Below are positions 44,665 to 53,514 of a stretch of 64,000 bases of DNA, in pieces; positions within the stretch are counted from its first letter, which is position 1, and each line of letters opens with the position of its first letter. Source of the stretch: G965220075 sp965220075 (lineage in GTDB: Bacteria; Chloroflexota; UBA11872). Both the position numbers and the translations under genes were made by a program. The notes below the pieces were generated by a model. It was given only the letters and a program-made list of their open reading frames with translations, was not told where the DNA came from and did no database searches. The DNA is taken from contig OZ244806.1 in NCBI GenBank assembly GCA_965220075.1, positions 1 through 64,000 of the forward strand. Direction: 5' to 3'.

Positions 44665-45857
44665 GGAGACCTTTGCGTAAATCCGGGGGCGGGGCGGAAA
44701 ATTAGGTGGCGCCATCCTGACGATTGTGGAGCGGGTTGAATGCACCGGGACATGGGCCGGCCGTCGCTCGCGGAAGCGTTGGTGTCGGAGACGCTGGGCC
44801 AGAACCAGCGGCTGGAGCGGATCGACGACGCGGTGGACTGGGAGCGGCTCGGGCAGGTCGTGGCCGGCGTGCACGCCGCCGCCCGCGGGCGGCCCAGCTA
44901 TCCCCCGCTGCTGATGGTGAAGGTGCTGCTGCTCCAGCAGTGGTACACCCTCTCGGACCCGCAGCTGGAAGAGGCGCTGGGCGACCGACTCTCCTTTCGC
45001 CGCTTTGTGGGGCTGGGCCTGCAGGACGCCACGCCGGACCATTCGACCATCAGCCGCTTTCGTCAGGCGTTGGAGGTCGACGGGCTCAGCGCGCCGTTGT
45101 TTACGGAGCTGGCGGCGCAACTGGACGCACAGGGCCTGGTGCTGAAGCAGGGCACGCTGCTGGACGCCACCCTGGTGGCGTCGCAGGTGCGGCGGCCGCC
45201 GCTGGCGGCGGGGCGCGGGGCGCCGAGCACCACCGACCCGGAGGCGGCGTGGACCCAGCGGGGGCGGGGCACCCGCTCCCACTTCGGCTACAAGGTGCAT
45301 CTGGGGGTGGACGAGGACACGGGCCTGGTGCGGCGGGCCGTGTTGACCCCCGCCAACGTCTCCGAGAGCGAGGTGGCCGACGCCTTGGTGAGCGGGGACG
45401 AGCGGGCGGTGTACGGCGACCGGGCCTACGAGTCCACGCGCCGGCGCCGGTGGCTGCGGGCCCAGGGGATCAACGACCGGATCATGCACCGCTCCCACAA
45501 ACACCAACGGGCGCTCCCCGTCTGGCAGCAGCGACGCAACGCCCTCATCGCGCCCCGCCGGGCGCTGGTGGAGAAGGTCTTCGGCACCCTCAAGCGCAGC
45601 TATGGCTACCAGCGGGTGCGCTACCGCGGGCTGGGGCGCAACACCGTGGAGCTGTGGTTCAAGCTCATGGCCTACAACCTGCGCAAAGCGGACACCCTGG
45701 CCTGGGCCACGGGCTGACCGCGGGACCAGTGCGCCGCGCGCGGGGTCCCGCGGCACGGGATCTCGTGCCGGCCCGACCGACCGGACGCCGCGCCGGCCTC
45801 CAGGCGTTGCCGATGCCCCTCCCCACGCGCTCCATCCCCAATTATTCAAAGGTCTCC
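44665..45857 (+). mobile_element. Complete IS5-family insertion sequence, target duplication GTGC
   Basis: The 1,193-bp element begins GGAGACCTTTGCGTAA and ends with the inverse of GGAGACCTTTGAATAA, and it contains one transposase gene. It is flanked by GTGC on both sides. Rejoining the flanks restores the palindrome GATTCCCGC-GTGC-GCGGGAATGAC, so it inserted in the exact centre of a palindromic repeat. Its ends match those of the four MITE loci in this window. Confidence 0.92.
44740..45717 (+). CDS. IS5-family transposase
   Basis: A 325-residue DDE transposase, full length for the IS5 group. N-terminal GRPSYPPLLMVKVLLLQQWY and RLSFRRFVGL are the usual IS5 helices. The catalytic triad is D142 (LLDATLV), D227 (VYGDRAY) and E278 (LVEKVFGTLKRSYGY), with the Y-R-E-K signature around the Glu. 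The frame is intact, so the element could be active and could mobilise the MITEs. Confidence 0.93.
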   Translation: MHRDMGRPSLAEALVSETLGQNQRLERIDDAVDWERLGQVVAGVHAAARGRPSYPPLLMVKVLLLQQWYTLSDPQLEEALGDRLSFRRFVGLGLQDATPDHSTISRFRQALEVDGLSAPLFTELAAQLDAQGLVLKQGTLLDATLVASQVRRPPLAAGRGAPSTTDPEAAWTQRGRGTRSHFGYKVHLGVDEDTGLVRRAVLTPANVSESEVADALVSGDERAVYGDRAYESTRRRRWLRAQGINDRIMHRSHKHQRALPVWQQRRNALIAPRRALVEKVFGTLKRSYGYQRVRYRGLGRNTVELWFKLMAYNLRKADTLAWATG

Positions 45858-46264
45858 GTGCGCGGGAATGACGGACGGAAAACTGATCAAAGGGATCCAC
45901 TACGGACTGCCCTGGGGCTTGCGAGGCGCGCTTTCGATGCGGCCGGTCGCCGCCCAGCGCACCAGTTACAGCATGCCGCCAACGTCAAAGTCCGGGGCGA
46001 GGGCGCCGCGTTAGCGGACGCTTGATGGAACCTGTCGGCGCTTATACTCGAAGACCGCCCACTTGGGCGGGTTATGGCGTGGAACTACGAGCGATAGCGG
46101 CCGCCGTATCTTGCGCCGCCGATAGTCGTGAAGGGAAGCGGCCAGCTGCTCCGCGCCGCCTCCACCGGAGAGGTTCTCGAGAACGTGGCGCAGGCGCTAG
46201 ACGGACCTGATCCAGAGGACACGAGCCGCGCTGCCCGCCGCGACGGCGGCACTGAGGCGACGGG
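45858..46264. other. Gene-free interval between the IS and copA
   Basis: After the restored palindrome arm GCGCGGGAATGACGG nothing is recognisable. A small reading at 46022-46210 has no family features or ribosome site. No CsoR- or CueR-type operator can be identified by eye in front of copA. Confidence 0.5.
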
Positions 46265-48781
46265 ATGACTACGGCACAACCTACCTCCGGCGGCGCTCTC
46301 GCGGAGTTGACCATACCGGTGGCCGGCATGCACTGCGCATCCTGCGTGAACCGGGTCGAGCGCTCCATAGGCGAGGTGAACGGCGTGGCCCAGGCCAGCG
46401 CCAACCTTGCGGCCGAGACCGCCACCGCCCGCTTCGATCCCGCTCGCTTGGACATGCGAGCGATGGTGGCGGCCGTGCGCGACTCCGGCTACGAGGTACC
46501 GGTGGGCGCCACGGTCCTGCGCGTCGAGGGCATGCACTGCGCCGCCTGCGTGGGCCGGGTCGAGCGGGCGCTGGCGGCGGCGCCGGGCGTGTTGGACGCC
46601 ACCGTGAACCTGGTCGCCGAGGAGGCGCGGGTGCGCCACGTGGAAGGCCTGGCCGCGGTTGTCGATCTCAAGGCGGCGGCAGGAGCGGCGGGATACCGCG
46701 TGATTGAGATCGGTCAGGATGCGGGCGACCGCGTCGCGGCGGCTGAGAGCGCAGCCGAAGCGGCGCGCGGGCGGCAGCGGGCGCTGCTGCGCAACCAAGC
46801 CATCTTCGCGCTGGGCATCGGCGTGCTGCTGCTCTGGGCAGGCGCCGAGTACCTGCCCTGGCTGCGGCAATGGGCGCCTGACTTTCTGAAGTCGCCCTAC
46901 GTGATGCTGGCTCTGGCCACGCCGGTGCAGCTCTGGGCTGGATGGCGCTTCTACGAAGGAGCCTGGCGCACGGCGCGGCGTCGTTCGGTTGACATGAACG
47001 CTCTAATCGCGCTGGGAACGAGCGCGGCCTATCTCTACAGCCTGGTGCTGACAATCCGTCCGGGCGCGCTGGCGGGCAGCGCCGCAAGTACCGCGTATTA
47101 CTACGACACCGCGTCAATCATCATCGGCCTGGTCCTACTCGGCCGTTACCTGGAGGCGCACGCCAAAGGCCGAACCGCCGCCGCGATCAAACAGCTCATG
47201 GGCTTGCAGGCGAAGACCGCGCGGGTAGAGCGCGACGGCCAGACGCTGGAAGTCGCTATTGAAGAGGTGCTCACAGGCGACGTGGTGCTGGTGCGGCCGG
47301 GCGAGAAGGTGCCGGTTGACGGTGAGGTCGTGGCGGGAGCTTCCGCCGTGGACGAGTCGCTGGTTACCGGCGAGAGCATCCCGGTTGAGCGCGGCCCGGG
47401 CGATGCCGTTATCGGCGCCACGCTCAATACCACGGGCAGCCTGCGCGTGCGCGCGACCACGGTCGGGCGCGGGACGGTGCTCGCTCAGATCATCCGGCTG
47501 GTCGAGCAGGCGCAAGGGTCCAAAGCGCCGGTGCAGAAGCTTGCGGACTGGGCGGCAGCGCGCTTTGTACCCGCCGTGATTCTCACCGCGCTCGCCACTT
47601 TGGCTATCTGGCTGGCGATCGGGCCGGATCCGAAAGTCACGCACGCGCTGGTCAGCTGCGTGGCGGTGCTGGTGATCGCCTGCCCCTGCGCGTTGGGCCT
47701 GGCGACGCCCACCGCGATCATGGTCGGCACCGGCCAGGGCGCCAGGCGAGGGGTACTGATCCGCGGCGGCGCGGCGCTGGAAGTCGCCGGCAAGATCGAC
47801 ACCCTGGTGCTCGACAAGACCGGCACCGTCACGCGCGGCGTGCCGGAGCTGACCGATGTCGTGTCGCTCAACGGCGCGGCGGAGGCGGAGCTCCTGCGGC
47901 TCGCGGCTGGGGCGGAAGGCGACTCGGAGCACCCCATCGCCCGCGCGATCGTGCGTGGAGCAGAGGCGCGCGGCGCGGCGCTCGTGCGCGCGGACAAGTT
48001 CCACTCGATCACCGGCGCGGGCGTGCGCGCGGTGGTGGATGGCCGTGACGTCCTGCTCGGGACCGCCGCGCTGCTGGCCGGCGAGGGTGTGGACGTAGCG
48101 GAGGCCGCCGCGACGGCTGACCGGCTGGCCGCGCAGGGCCGTACGCCAATGTATGCGGCCGTAGACCGTGAGCTGGCGGGCGTGCTGGCCGTCGCGGACA
48201 GCATGAAGCCGGAGGCGCCGGCGGCCGTCACGGCGCTGCGCCGGATGGGGCTGCGGGTGCTGATGCTGACCGGCGACAAACGCGCGACGGCCCAAGCAAT
48301 CGCGCTCGATGCAGGGATCGACGAGATCCGTGCCGAGGTGCGGCCCGAAGACAAGGCCGCGATCGTGCGGGAGCTTCAGAGCGCCGGCCGCCGCGTCGCC
48401 ATGGCTGGCGACGGCGTCAACGACGCGCCGGCGCTGGCGCAAGCCGACCTGGGCATCGCCATGGGGAGCGGCGCCGACATAGCGGTTGAGGCGGGCGAAA
48501 TTACGCTCGTACGCGGCGATCTGCGCGGCGTCGTGACGGCAATCGATCTGAGCCGGCGAACCTTGCGCACGGTCAAACAGAACCTGGCGTGGGCCTTCGG
48601 ATATAACGTGCTGCTCATCCCGGTCGCGGCCGGCGTGCTCTTTCCGTCGTTCGGGTTGCAGCTCAGTCCCATGCTGGCGGCCGCGGCGATGGCACTGAGC
48701 TCGCTTTCGGTGATTGCAAACTCCCTGCGCTTACGGCGATACCGGCCATCGAGCACCAATCTCGGCGCGACGACAATCTAG
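46265..48781 (+). CDS. copA: Copper-exporting P1B-type ATPase
   Basis: An 838-residue membrane pump that moves Cu(I) out of the cytoplasm using ATP. Two N-terminal HMA domains carry GMHCASC (C24, C27) and GMHCAAC (C92, C95). The transport site is CPC (C473, C475) in VIACPCALGLATP, the phosphorylated Asp is D517 in DKTGT, followed by SEHPIA and the hinge AGDGVNDAPAL. All P-type ATPase landmarks are in order and the length is normal. No copper regulator or chaperone is adjacent except a small lipoprotein 8 bp downstream. Confidence 0.96.
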   Translation: MTTAQPTSGGALAELTIPVAGMHCASCVNRVERSIGEVNGVAQASANLAAETATARFDPARLDMRAMVAAVRDSGYEVPVGATVLRVEGMHCAACVGRVERALAAAPGVLDATVNLVAEEARVRHVEGLAAVVDLKAAAGAAGYRVIEIGQDAGDRVAAAESAAEAARGRQRALLRNQAIFALGIGVLLLWAGAEYLPWLRQWAPDFLKSPYVMLALATPVQLWAGWRFYEGAWRTARRRSVDMNALIALGTSAAYLYSLVLTIRPGALAGSAASTAYYYDTASIIIGLVLLGRYLEAHAKGRTAAAIKQLMGLQAKTARVERDGQTLEVAIEEVLTGDVVLVRPGEKVPVDGEVVAGASAVDESLVTGESIPVERGPGDAVIGATLNTTGSLRVRATTVGRGTVLAQIIRLVEQAQGSKAPVQKLADWAAARFVPAVILTALATLAIWLAIGPDPKVTHALVSCVAVLVIACPCALGLATPTAIMVGTGQGARRGVLIRGGAALEVAGKIDTLVLDKTGTVTRGVPELTDVVSLNGAAEAELLRLAAGAEGDSEHPIARAIVRGAEARGAALVRADKFHSITGAGVRAVVDGRDVLLGTAALLAGEGVDVAEAAATADRLAAQGRTPMYAAVDRELAGVLAVADSMKPEAPAAVTALRRMGLRVLMLTGDKRATAQAIALDAGIDEIRAEVRPEDKAAIVRELQSAGRRVAMAGDGVNDAPALAQADLGIAMGSGADIAVEAGEITLVRGDLRGVVTAIDLSRRTLRTVKQNLAWAFGYNVLLIPVAAGVLFPSFGLQLSPMLAAAAMALSSLSVIANSLRLRRYRPSSTNLGATTI

Positions 48782-48789
48782 AATCAAGC

Positions 48790-49056
48790 ATGCGTGTCAT
48801 GGTGTTGGTCTTCGCCTTAGCATTTGCCGTTCTCATCGCCGGCTGCGGCGGCAGCGAGCGGCCTACCATCACAGGGAAGACCGATGACGGCTCGACGGGC
48901 TGCCTCTCATACACGCTCCCGGACGGCCGTCGGGAAACGACCTGTCACGTGGTCCAGGCCCGGTTCTCGTTTCCGCCCGGCCCGATCGAACCGCTATACA
49001 GCTGCTTCGAAGCTATCGAAGTTGGCCAGTCGCTGCCACGCTGCTGGCCGACTTAG
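48790..49056 (+). CDS. Small predicted lipoprotein downstream of copA
   Basis: An 88-residue protein with a hydrophobic signal (VMVLVFALAFAVL) and a lipobox ending in Cys (LIAGC). The mature part is about 70 residues with four further cysteines (GCLSY, TTCHV, YSCFE, PRCWP). It starts 8 bp after the copA stop, so it is probably in the same transcript. The cysteines could bind metal or form disulfides. No known family is recognised; the gene call rests on the signal peptide and position. Confidence 0.6.
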   Translation: MRVMVLVFALAFAVLIAGCGGSERPTITGKTDDGSTGCLSYTLPDGRRETTCHVVQARFSFPPGPIEPLYSCFEAIEVGQSLPRCWPT

Positions 49057-49116
49057 ACGACGTCCCTTCCGCCCGATTGATTGTCAGCGCCGCGCAAATG
49101 GATATGGCGGGCGGAA

Positions 49117-50373
49117 TCACCCGAGGTGTCGAAGGACGACCTCGCGAAACCTGGCCGCGCTGCGATCGACCTCTTCCGGGCCGGCGTGCACGCTAAGCCC
49201 GAACCCGGTGCCCAGGGCGGGGTCCTTGACGCCGATGCCGATGAGCAGCGCGCGGCTCACCAGGTCGTCGGTAACCGGCAGCATGCCCTTTCGGTATGTC
49301 ACAGCTCCGCCCCTCCGCGTGTACAGGGGCGAGTTGAACGGTGTGCGGTCGGGGGTGGCGGTTGCCTGGTCGAGCAGGTGGGTAATGTTGCTGTAGACGT
49401 GCCAGCCTGTGTCCGCCACCACGCAGGTCCCAAGCTCTCCGGCGATCCTCCTGGCCACTTGCCCGTCTGGCAATAGCACCCCCAGCACGGTGCCGCATTC
49501 GCCCTCGGGGTCCGTTACCGCGAGACGTGAGACGCCCGGCAGATCGGCGATCTTCTCTTCATAGCGGCGCTTATTCGATCTGAGGTGCTCGAGCATCGGG
49601 TCCAGCTTGCGGATTTGGACTCCGAGCAGAGCGGCTTGAATCTCCGTGAACTTAAAGTTGAACCCAATTATCGGTCTTTCGCCGATCATCACCGAGTCGC
49701 CGGAGGGGCTTAGACCCTGATCGTGTAGAGCGAAGCAGCGCGTGTACAGCTCCGCGTCGTCCGTCACAATCATTCCGCCCTCACAGGATGTAATGGGTTT
49801 GAAGGCATTGAAGCTGAAGACCCCGATGTGGCCAACCGTGCCCACAGGGCTTCCGCGGTAGCTCGCTCCCGCTGATTGACAGCAGTCCTCGACCATTCGC
49901 AGACCGTACTCATCGGCTAGAGACCGCAACTCGCGCAGTCGAGCCTGCGCGCCAAGTACGTTCACGACAACGATCGCCTTGGTGCGCGACGTTATCTTGG
50001 CGCGAAGATCGCGGGGGTCCAGGGTGAGCGTCTCGTCAACTTCGGCGAGCACCGGCACCGCCCATGCCAGCACGATCGACGAATAAGTGCCAACGAATCC
50101 GTAGCCGGGCACGATCACTTCGTCACCCGGTCCAACTCCGAGTGCGGCAAGTGAGACGAACAATCCGGATGTGCCGGAGTTCACGGCCAGCGCATGCTCC
50201 ACACCTAATCGATCCGCGAAGGTACGCTCGACTTCGTAGACCTTGCCCTGAAAACGCGTGTCTTTCTTGCCTTCAATAGTCGTACTGTGTCGAAATAGAT
50301 AGCCTGATCGCAGCAGGCTTATCACCTCTTCGATCTCTTGTTCGTCAACCAGCTCCATGCCAGGACCGGGCAT
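49117..50373 (-). CDS. DegT/DnrJ/EryC1/StrS family PLP aminotransferase
   Basis: A 418-residue sugar aminotransferase-like enzyme. Seen: AVNSGTSGLFVSLAALGVGPGDEVIVPGYGF split across the PLP pocket, the VEDCCQSAGASYRG segment (usual D-x-A-Q/H), and the PLP lysine in NAFKPITSCEGG. The family transaminates nucleotide-linked keto sugars or cyclitols. ATG 50373 has an AAGGAG site; the frame runs to 50586 but the extension is unrelated. It may act with the sialidase-fold gene next to it, but no nucleotide-sugar genes are adjacent. Confidence 0.9.
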   Translation of the reverse strand: MPGPGMELVDEQEIEEVISLLRSGYLFRHSTTIEGKKDTRFQGKVYEVERTFADRLGVEHALAVNSGTSGLFVSLAALGVGPGDEVIVPGYGFVGTYSSIVLAWAVPVLAEVDETLTLDPRDLRAKITSRTKAIVVVNVLGAQARLRELRSLADEYGLRMVEDCCQSAGASYRGSPVGTVGHIGVFSFNAFKPITSCEGGMIVTDDAELYTRCFALHDQGLSPSGDSVMIGERPIIGFNFKFTEIQAALLGVQIRKLDPMLEHLRSNKRRYEEKIADLPGVSRLAVTDPEGECGTVLGVLLPDGQVARRIAGELGTCVVADTGWHVYSNITHLLDQATATPDRTPFNSPLYTRRGGAVTYRKGMLPVTDDLVSRALLIGIGVKDPALGTGFGLSVHAGPEEVDRSAARFREVVLRHLG

Positions 50374-50603
50374 CGGCACATATCTCCTTACGAACTCGAT
50401 ATAGCCTGCCCGTCTACCTTCGCACAGACTGCAATTGACGTGGATAGAAGAGCGGGGCGGCTGCGCGGAGATCCCTCCCGCCACTAAAGCAACCGCGACA
50501 CACGCGACGCGCTGCGCGATGATGAGGCGACTGCCGTCGCCGGCGGCGCGGCGCCAAACTAACGGCGCGTGCGCAAGGCGACCCATCTCTGTAGGGGAGA
50601 AAC

Positions 50604-51689
50604 ATGGCCCTTTCGGACGCGGAGCGCCTGGCCCTGTGCAGCGGGCATTACGAGCTGCCCGGGCTGCAGATTCAGGTGGAGGAAACGGTTGAGATCATCC
50701 CGGAGCAAGATCGCGAGTGCCCGGCCGGATTCCTGTTCAAGCTCGCTAACGGCGAGCTGATCGGCGGCGGCGTTCCCTCGCTGCAGCCTGACATGACATG
50801 GCGCCGCTCGCGCGACGGCGGGCGAACCTGGCGAGAGGCGCCGGCCTGGCCCAGCTTCAATGCGTTTCAGTTCCCCGACGGAGAGATCATCGAGTTCGGC
50901 CGGTTGGGCGACCCCTGGCTGGTGCGAACGGAGACGCCGGGCGTCTACGAGGACGTGGTGTACCGCTCGACCGACGGCGGCCAGACGCACCAGGCCGAGA
51001 CCGTTCCGATCAGCGGGGTCCCGGCCCTGGCGGTTGAAGGTCACGAGTATTGGGGCGAGCACGTGCGGACCTACACCGATCACTCAATCGTGCAGCTGCA
51101 TGACGGCAGTCTGCTGGCCAGCCTTCTGGGATGGTTCGAGGGTGACCGCAAGGGGCGCGTTTTCGCAGTGCGTTCCACTGATAGGGGGCGCACGTGGAAC
51201 TACCACGCGACGGTGGCGTTCGACCTGAATCCGAGTGAGGATCTTCGTATCACCGGGTTCTCGGAGCCGGACATGCTGATACTTCCAAACGGCGAGTTGC
51301 TGTGCTTCATGCGCACCGGCGGCACTTACGACGGCCGGTTCACCTCGCTGTACCAAAGCCGCTCAATCGACGCGGGGCTAACTTGGAGCGTGCCCGACCC
51401 GATAGCGGATCGCGGCGTCTGGCCCAACGCCTGCCGCATGTCGAACGGCGTTATCGCGGTGATCTACGGCCGGCCCGGCGATTGGCTTACGTTCAGCCTG
51501 GACAACGGGTACACGTGGATGGGGCACTTCTGCCTGCATCTCGGTCCGCAGCCGTGGGACTGCGGCAGCTACGACTGGGTGGAGGAAGTGGCGCCGGACA
51601 CTCTGCTGGCCGCGTATGCGCGCACCGATCCGAACGATCCCCGCCAAAGCAAGGTGGTGGGGACCTTCATCAAGGTCCGGCGGACCTAG
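50604..51689 (+). CDS. Sialidase-fold (BNR/Asp-box) protein
   Basis: A 361-residue six-bladed beta-propeller-like protein with five Asp-box motifs: SRDGGRTW, STDGGQTH, STDRGRTW, SIDAGLTW and SLDNGYTW. The N-terminus lacks a signal peptide. A nucleophile Tyr/Glu pair cannot be assigned by eye, so it may be a glycosidase acting on sialic-acid-like sugars or an enzyme-inactive propeller. ATG 50604 is preceded by GGGGAGAAAC. Confidence 0.85.
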   Translation: MALSDAERLALCSGHYELPGLQIQVEETVEIIPEQDRECPAGFLFKLANGELIGGGVPSLQPDMTWRRSRDGGRTWREAPAWPSFNAFQFPDGEIIEFGRLGDPWLVRTETPGVYEDVVYRSTDGGQTHQAETVPISGVPALAVEGHEYWGEHVRTYTDHSIVQLHDGSLLASLLGWFEGDRKGRVFAVRSTDRGRTWNYHATVAFDLNPSEDLRITGFSEPDMLILPNGELLCFMRTGGTYDGRFTSLYQSRSIDAGLTWSVPDPIADRGVWPNACRMSNGVIAVIYGRPGDWLTFSLDNGYTWMGHFCLHLGPQPWDCGSYDWVEEVAPDTLLAAYARTDPNDPRQSKVVGTFIKVRRT

Positions 51690-51788
51690 ATGTACTTCCC
51701 ATGAGCTTTGTTGACGGTTGAGCAACAGAGTGCTCCTCTAACGCAGGGAACGCCTCCCGGTCCGTTGGCCCCCGTATCGGAGTACGGG

Positions 51789-51840
51789 GCAGGCTCTGAG
51801 CTTGTGGAAAGGCGTGGTTCGACAGGCTCACCACGAACGG
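51789..51840. repeat. Inverted pair of CAGGCTC palindromic repeats
   Basis: GAGCTTGTGGAA at about 51797-51808 and TTCGACAGGCTC at 51818-51829 are inverted copies (10 of 12 matches), forming a REP-doublet-like hairpin. A CCCCGCGTACGCGGGGGTGAC palindrome follows near 51875. Nothing else is found in 51690-51954. The motif is the one absorbed in frame at 21737-21760. Confidence 0.65.
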
Positions 51841-51954
51841 CGCCTTTACGCCACGCTCACCCAGAGGACTGGACCCCGCGTACGCGGGGGTGACGGAGTG
51901 GGCCGGGCTTTCCGCCGGGGGGTGACGGAGAGAGCGCCTGACGTCCAGCCGGGC

Positions 51955-52389
51955 TCAACCTTCGCGGTGGGCGGAGCCTGAAGGGGCGCCCTGCAGAATC
52001 TCGCGCCACCCGGCCACCTCCCACTCGCTGCGGCGCTTTTCCATCGATTCGAGGATCAGGGCGCGCGACTCCTCGTCCTCCACGAGTGTGGTCTTCCGAA
52101 GGTACCTCTCCAGGCGGGAAAACTCCTTCATCGCATGCTTGTGCGCGCGCTCCCCGAGCTTCTCCACGTTTTCGGCGGAGGCACCGTTACGTCTGGCATT
52201 CTCCAGCCGCCGGCGATCACGCTCAATCCACCACTCGGGCACGCGGCCCTCATTCACGACAGTGTCGGCCGCCTGGTGCTTCCGACCGAGCCGCTCAAGT
52301 GCGCGACTGGCCGACCGCCGCATCCCCAGGGTAAACAGTGCTCCCGCGACCGCGATTACCGCGAGCCACGGGAGAAACAGCTCGAGCAT
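51955..52389 (-). CDS. Single-TM hypothetical protein at the end of the peptide ABC operon
   Basis: A 144-residue protein: an N-terminal membrane segment (residues 3-22, LFLPWLAVIAVAGALFTLG), then a long charged, probably coiled-coil cytoplasmic region rich in Arg and Glu. Its ATG directly abuts the stop of the ABC ATPase (TAGATG), so its translation is linked to the importer. No family is recognised. Confidence 0.7.
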   Translation of the reverse strand: MLELFLPWLAVIAVAGALFTLGMRRSASRALERLGRKHQAADTVVNEGRVPEWWIERDRRRLENARRNGASAENVEKLGERAHKHAMKEFSRLERYLRKTTLVEDEESRALILESMEKRRSEWEVAGWREILQGAPSGSAHREG

Positions 52390-53451
52390 CTACGCCTGAT
52401 CGCTGCGGACCGGTAACTCCTCGACGCCGCGCAACTGAAGCGTGTCGGCAAAATGGCACAGGGCGTTATGGCCATCGCCGACTGCTTTCCAGGGCGGCGT
52501 CTCTTCGCGGCAGATGTCCTCCGCGTACTGGCAGCGTGGGTGGAAGTAGCAGCCTGAGGGCGGATCGGCCGGATTGGCGATCTCGCCCTTCAACTCAATC
52601 TCTTCGAGCTTGTGGTCCGGGTCGGGTGTGGGAACCGCGGAGAGGAGCGCTTCCGTGTAGGGGTGCTTCGGGTTGAAGAAGAGCTCGTCGGTCTCCGCAA
52701 ACTCGACGATCTTGCCCACGTACATGACCGCGACTTCGTCGGAGATGTGCTGCACGACACTGAGGTCGTGCGCGATGAACAAGTAGGCCAGCCCTAGCTC
52801 CTTCTGGAGGTCGTCGAGCAGGTTGATGATCTGGGCCTGCACGGAGACATCGAGAGCAGAGACCGGCTCGTCGCACACGATCAACTTGGGATTCAGGCTC
52901 AGGGCTCGGGCGACGCCGATGCGTTGACGCTGTCCGCCGCTGAAGGCGTGAGGGTAGCGCTTCAGGTACTGAACATTGAGCCCGACGCGGTCGAGAAGGT
53001 CACGTACGCGCTCCTCAAGGTCGCGACCGCGTGTGATGTTGTGGATGCGCAACGGCTCGGCCACGATGTCGAGGATGGTCTTGCGTGGATCCAGGCTCGA
53101 ATAGGGATCCTGGAAGATCATCTGCATGTGCTGCCGCACAGGGCGAAGCTCCCGCTGAGTCAGCCCGCTAACGTCGATATCCTGGCCATCCACATGGAGG
53201 ACGACCTCGCCCTCGGTCGGCTCAATCGCGCGCACGATGCAGCGGCCCAGCGTTGTCTTACCGCAGCCGGACTCGCCGACTAACCCGAGAGTCTTACCCT
53301 CGTGGACGGCCAGCGACACACCGTCAACCGCGCGCACATGGCCCCGCACGCGACGCAGGATTCCGCGTTCGATGGGAAAGTACTTACGGAGGTTCTGCAC
53401 ATCCAGGATGACCGGAAGCGCCTCGGTTTGCCGGGCTCCGTCCTCAGTCAT
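52390..53451 (-). CDS. Oligopeptide/dipeptide ABC transporter ATP-binding protein (OppF-like)
   Basis: A 353-residue ATPase: Walker A GESGCGKTTLG, signature FSGGQRQRIGVARAL, Walker B LIVCDEPVSALD and the C-terminal oligopeptide_HPY extension with its Fe-S-like cysteine row (CYFHPRCQYAEDICREE). It pairs with the upstream ATPase as the two-motor domain of a peptide importer. Fourth gene of a five-gene operon. Confidence 0.93.
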   Translation of the reverse strand: MTEDGARQTEALPVILDVQNLRKYFPIERGILRRVRGHVRAVDGVSLAVHEGKTLGLVGESGCGKTTLGRCIVRAIEPTEGEVVLHVDGQDIDVSGLTQRELRPVRQHMQMIFQDPYSSLDPRKTILDIVAEPLRIHNITRGRDLEERVRDLLDRVGLNVQYLKRYPHAFSGGQRQRIGVARALSLNPKLIVCDEPVSALDVSVQAQIINLLDDLQKELGLAYLFIAHDLSVVQHISDEVAVMYVGKIVEFAETDELFFNPKHPYTEALLSAVPTPDPDHKLEEIELKGEIANPADPPSGCYFHPRCQYAEDICREETPPWKAVGDGHNALCHFADTLQLRGVEELPVRSDQA

Positions 53452-53514
53452 CGCAATCCCCCTCGGCCAGCGCTGCGCGTGCTGGCAAACTCGATCTGCG
53501 CGTCCGCGCCGACA

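Noticed and set aside
44518..45900. 460-codon minus-strand reading frame across the IS
   Set aside because: Antisense of an intact IS5 transposase and spans both IS ends.
46022..46210. 62-codon ORF upstream of copA
   Set aside because: No ribosome site, Arg-rich and low-complexity; reported only as part of the empty interval.
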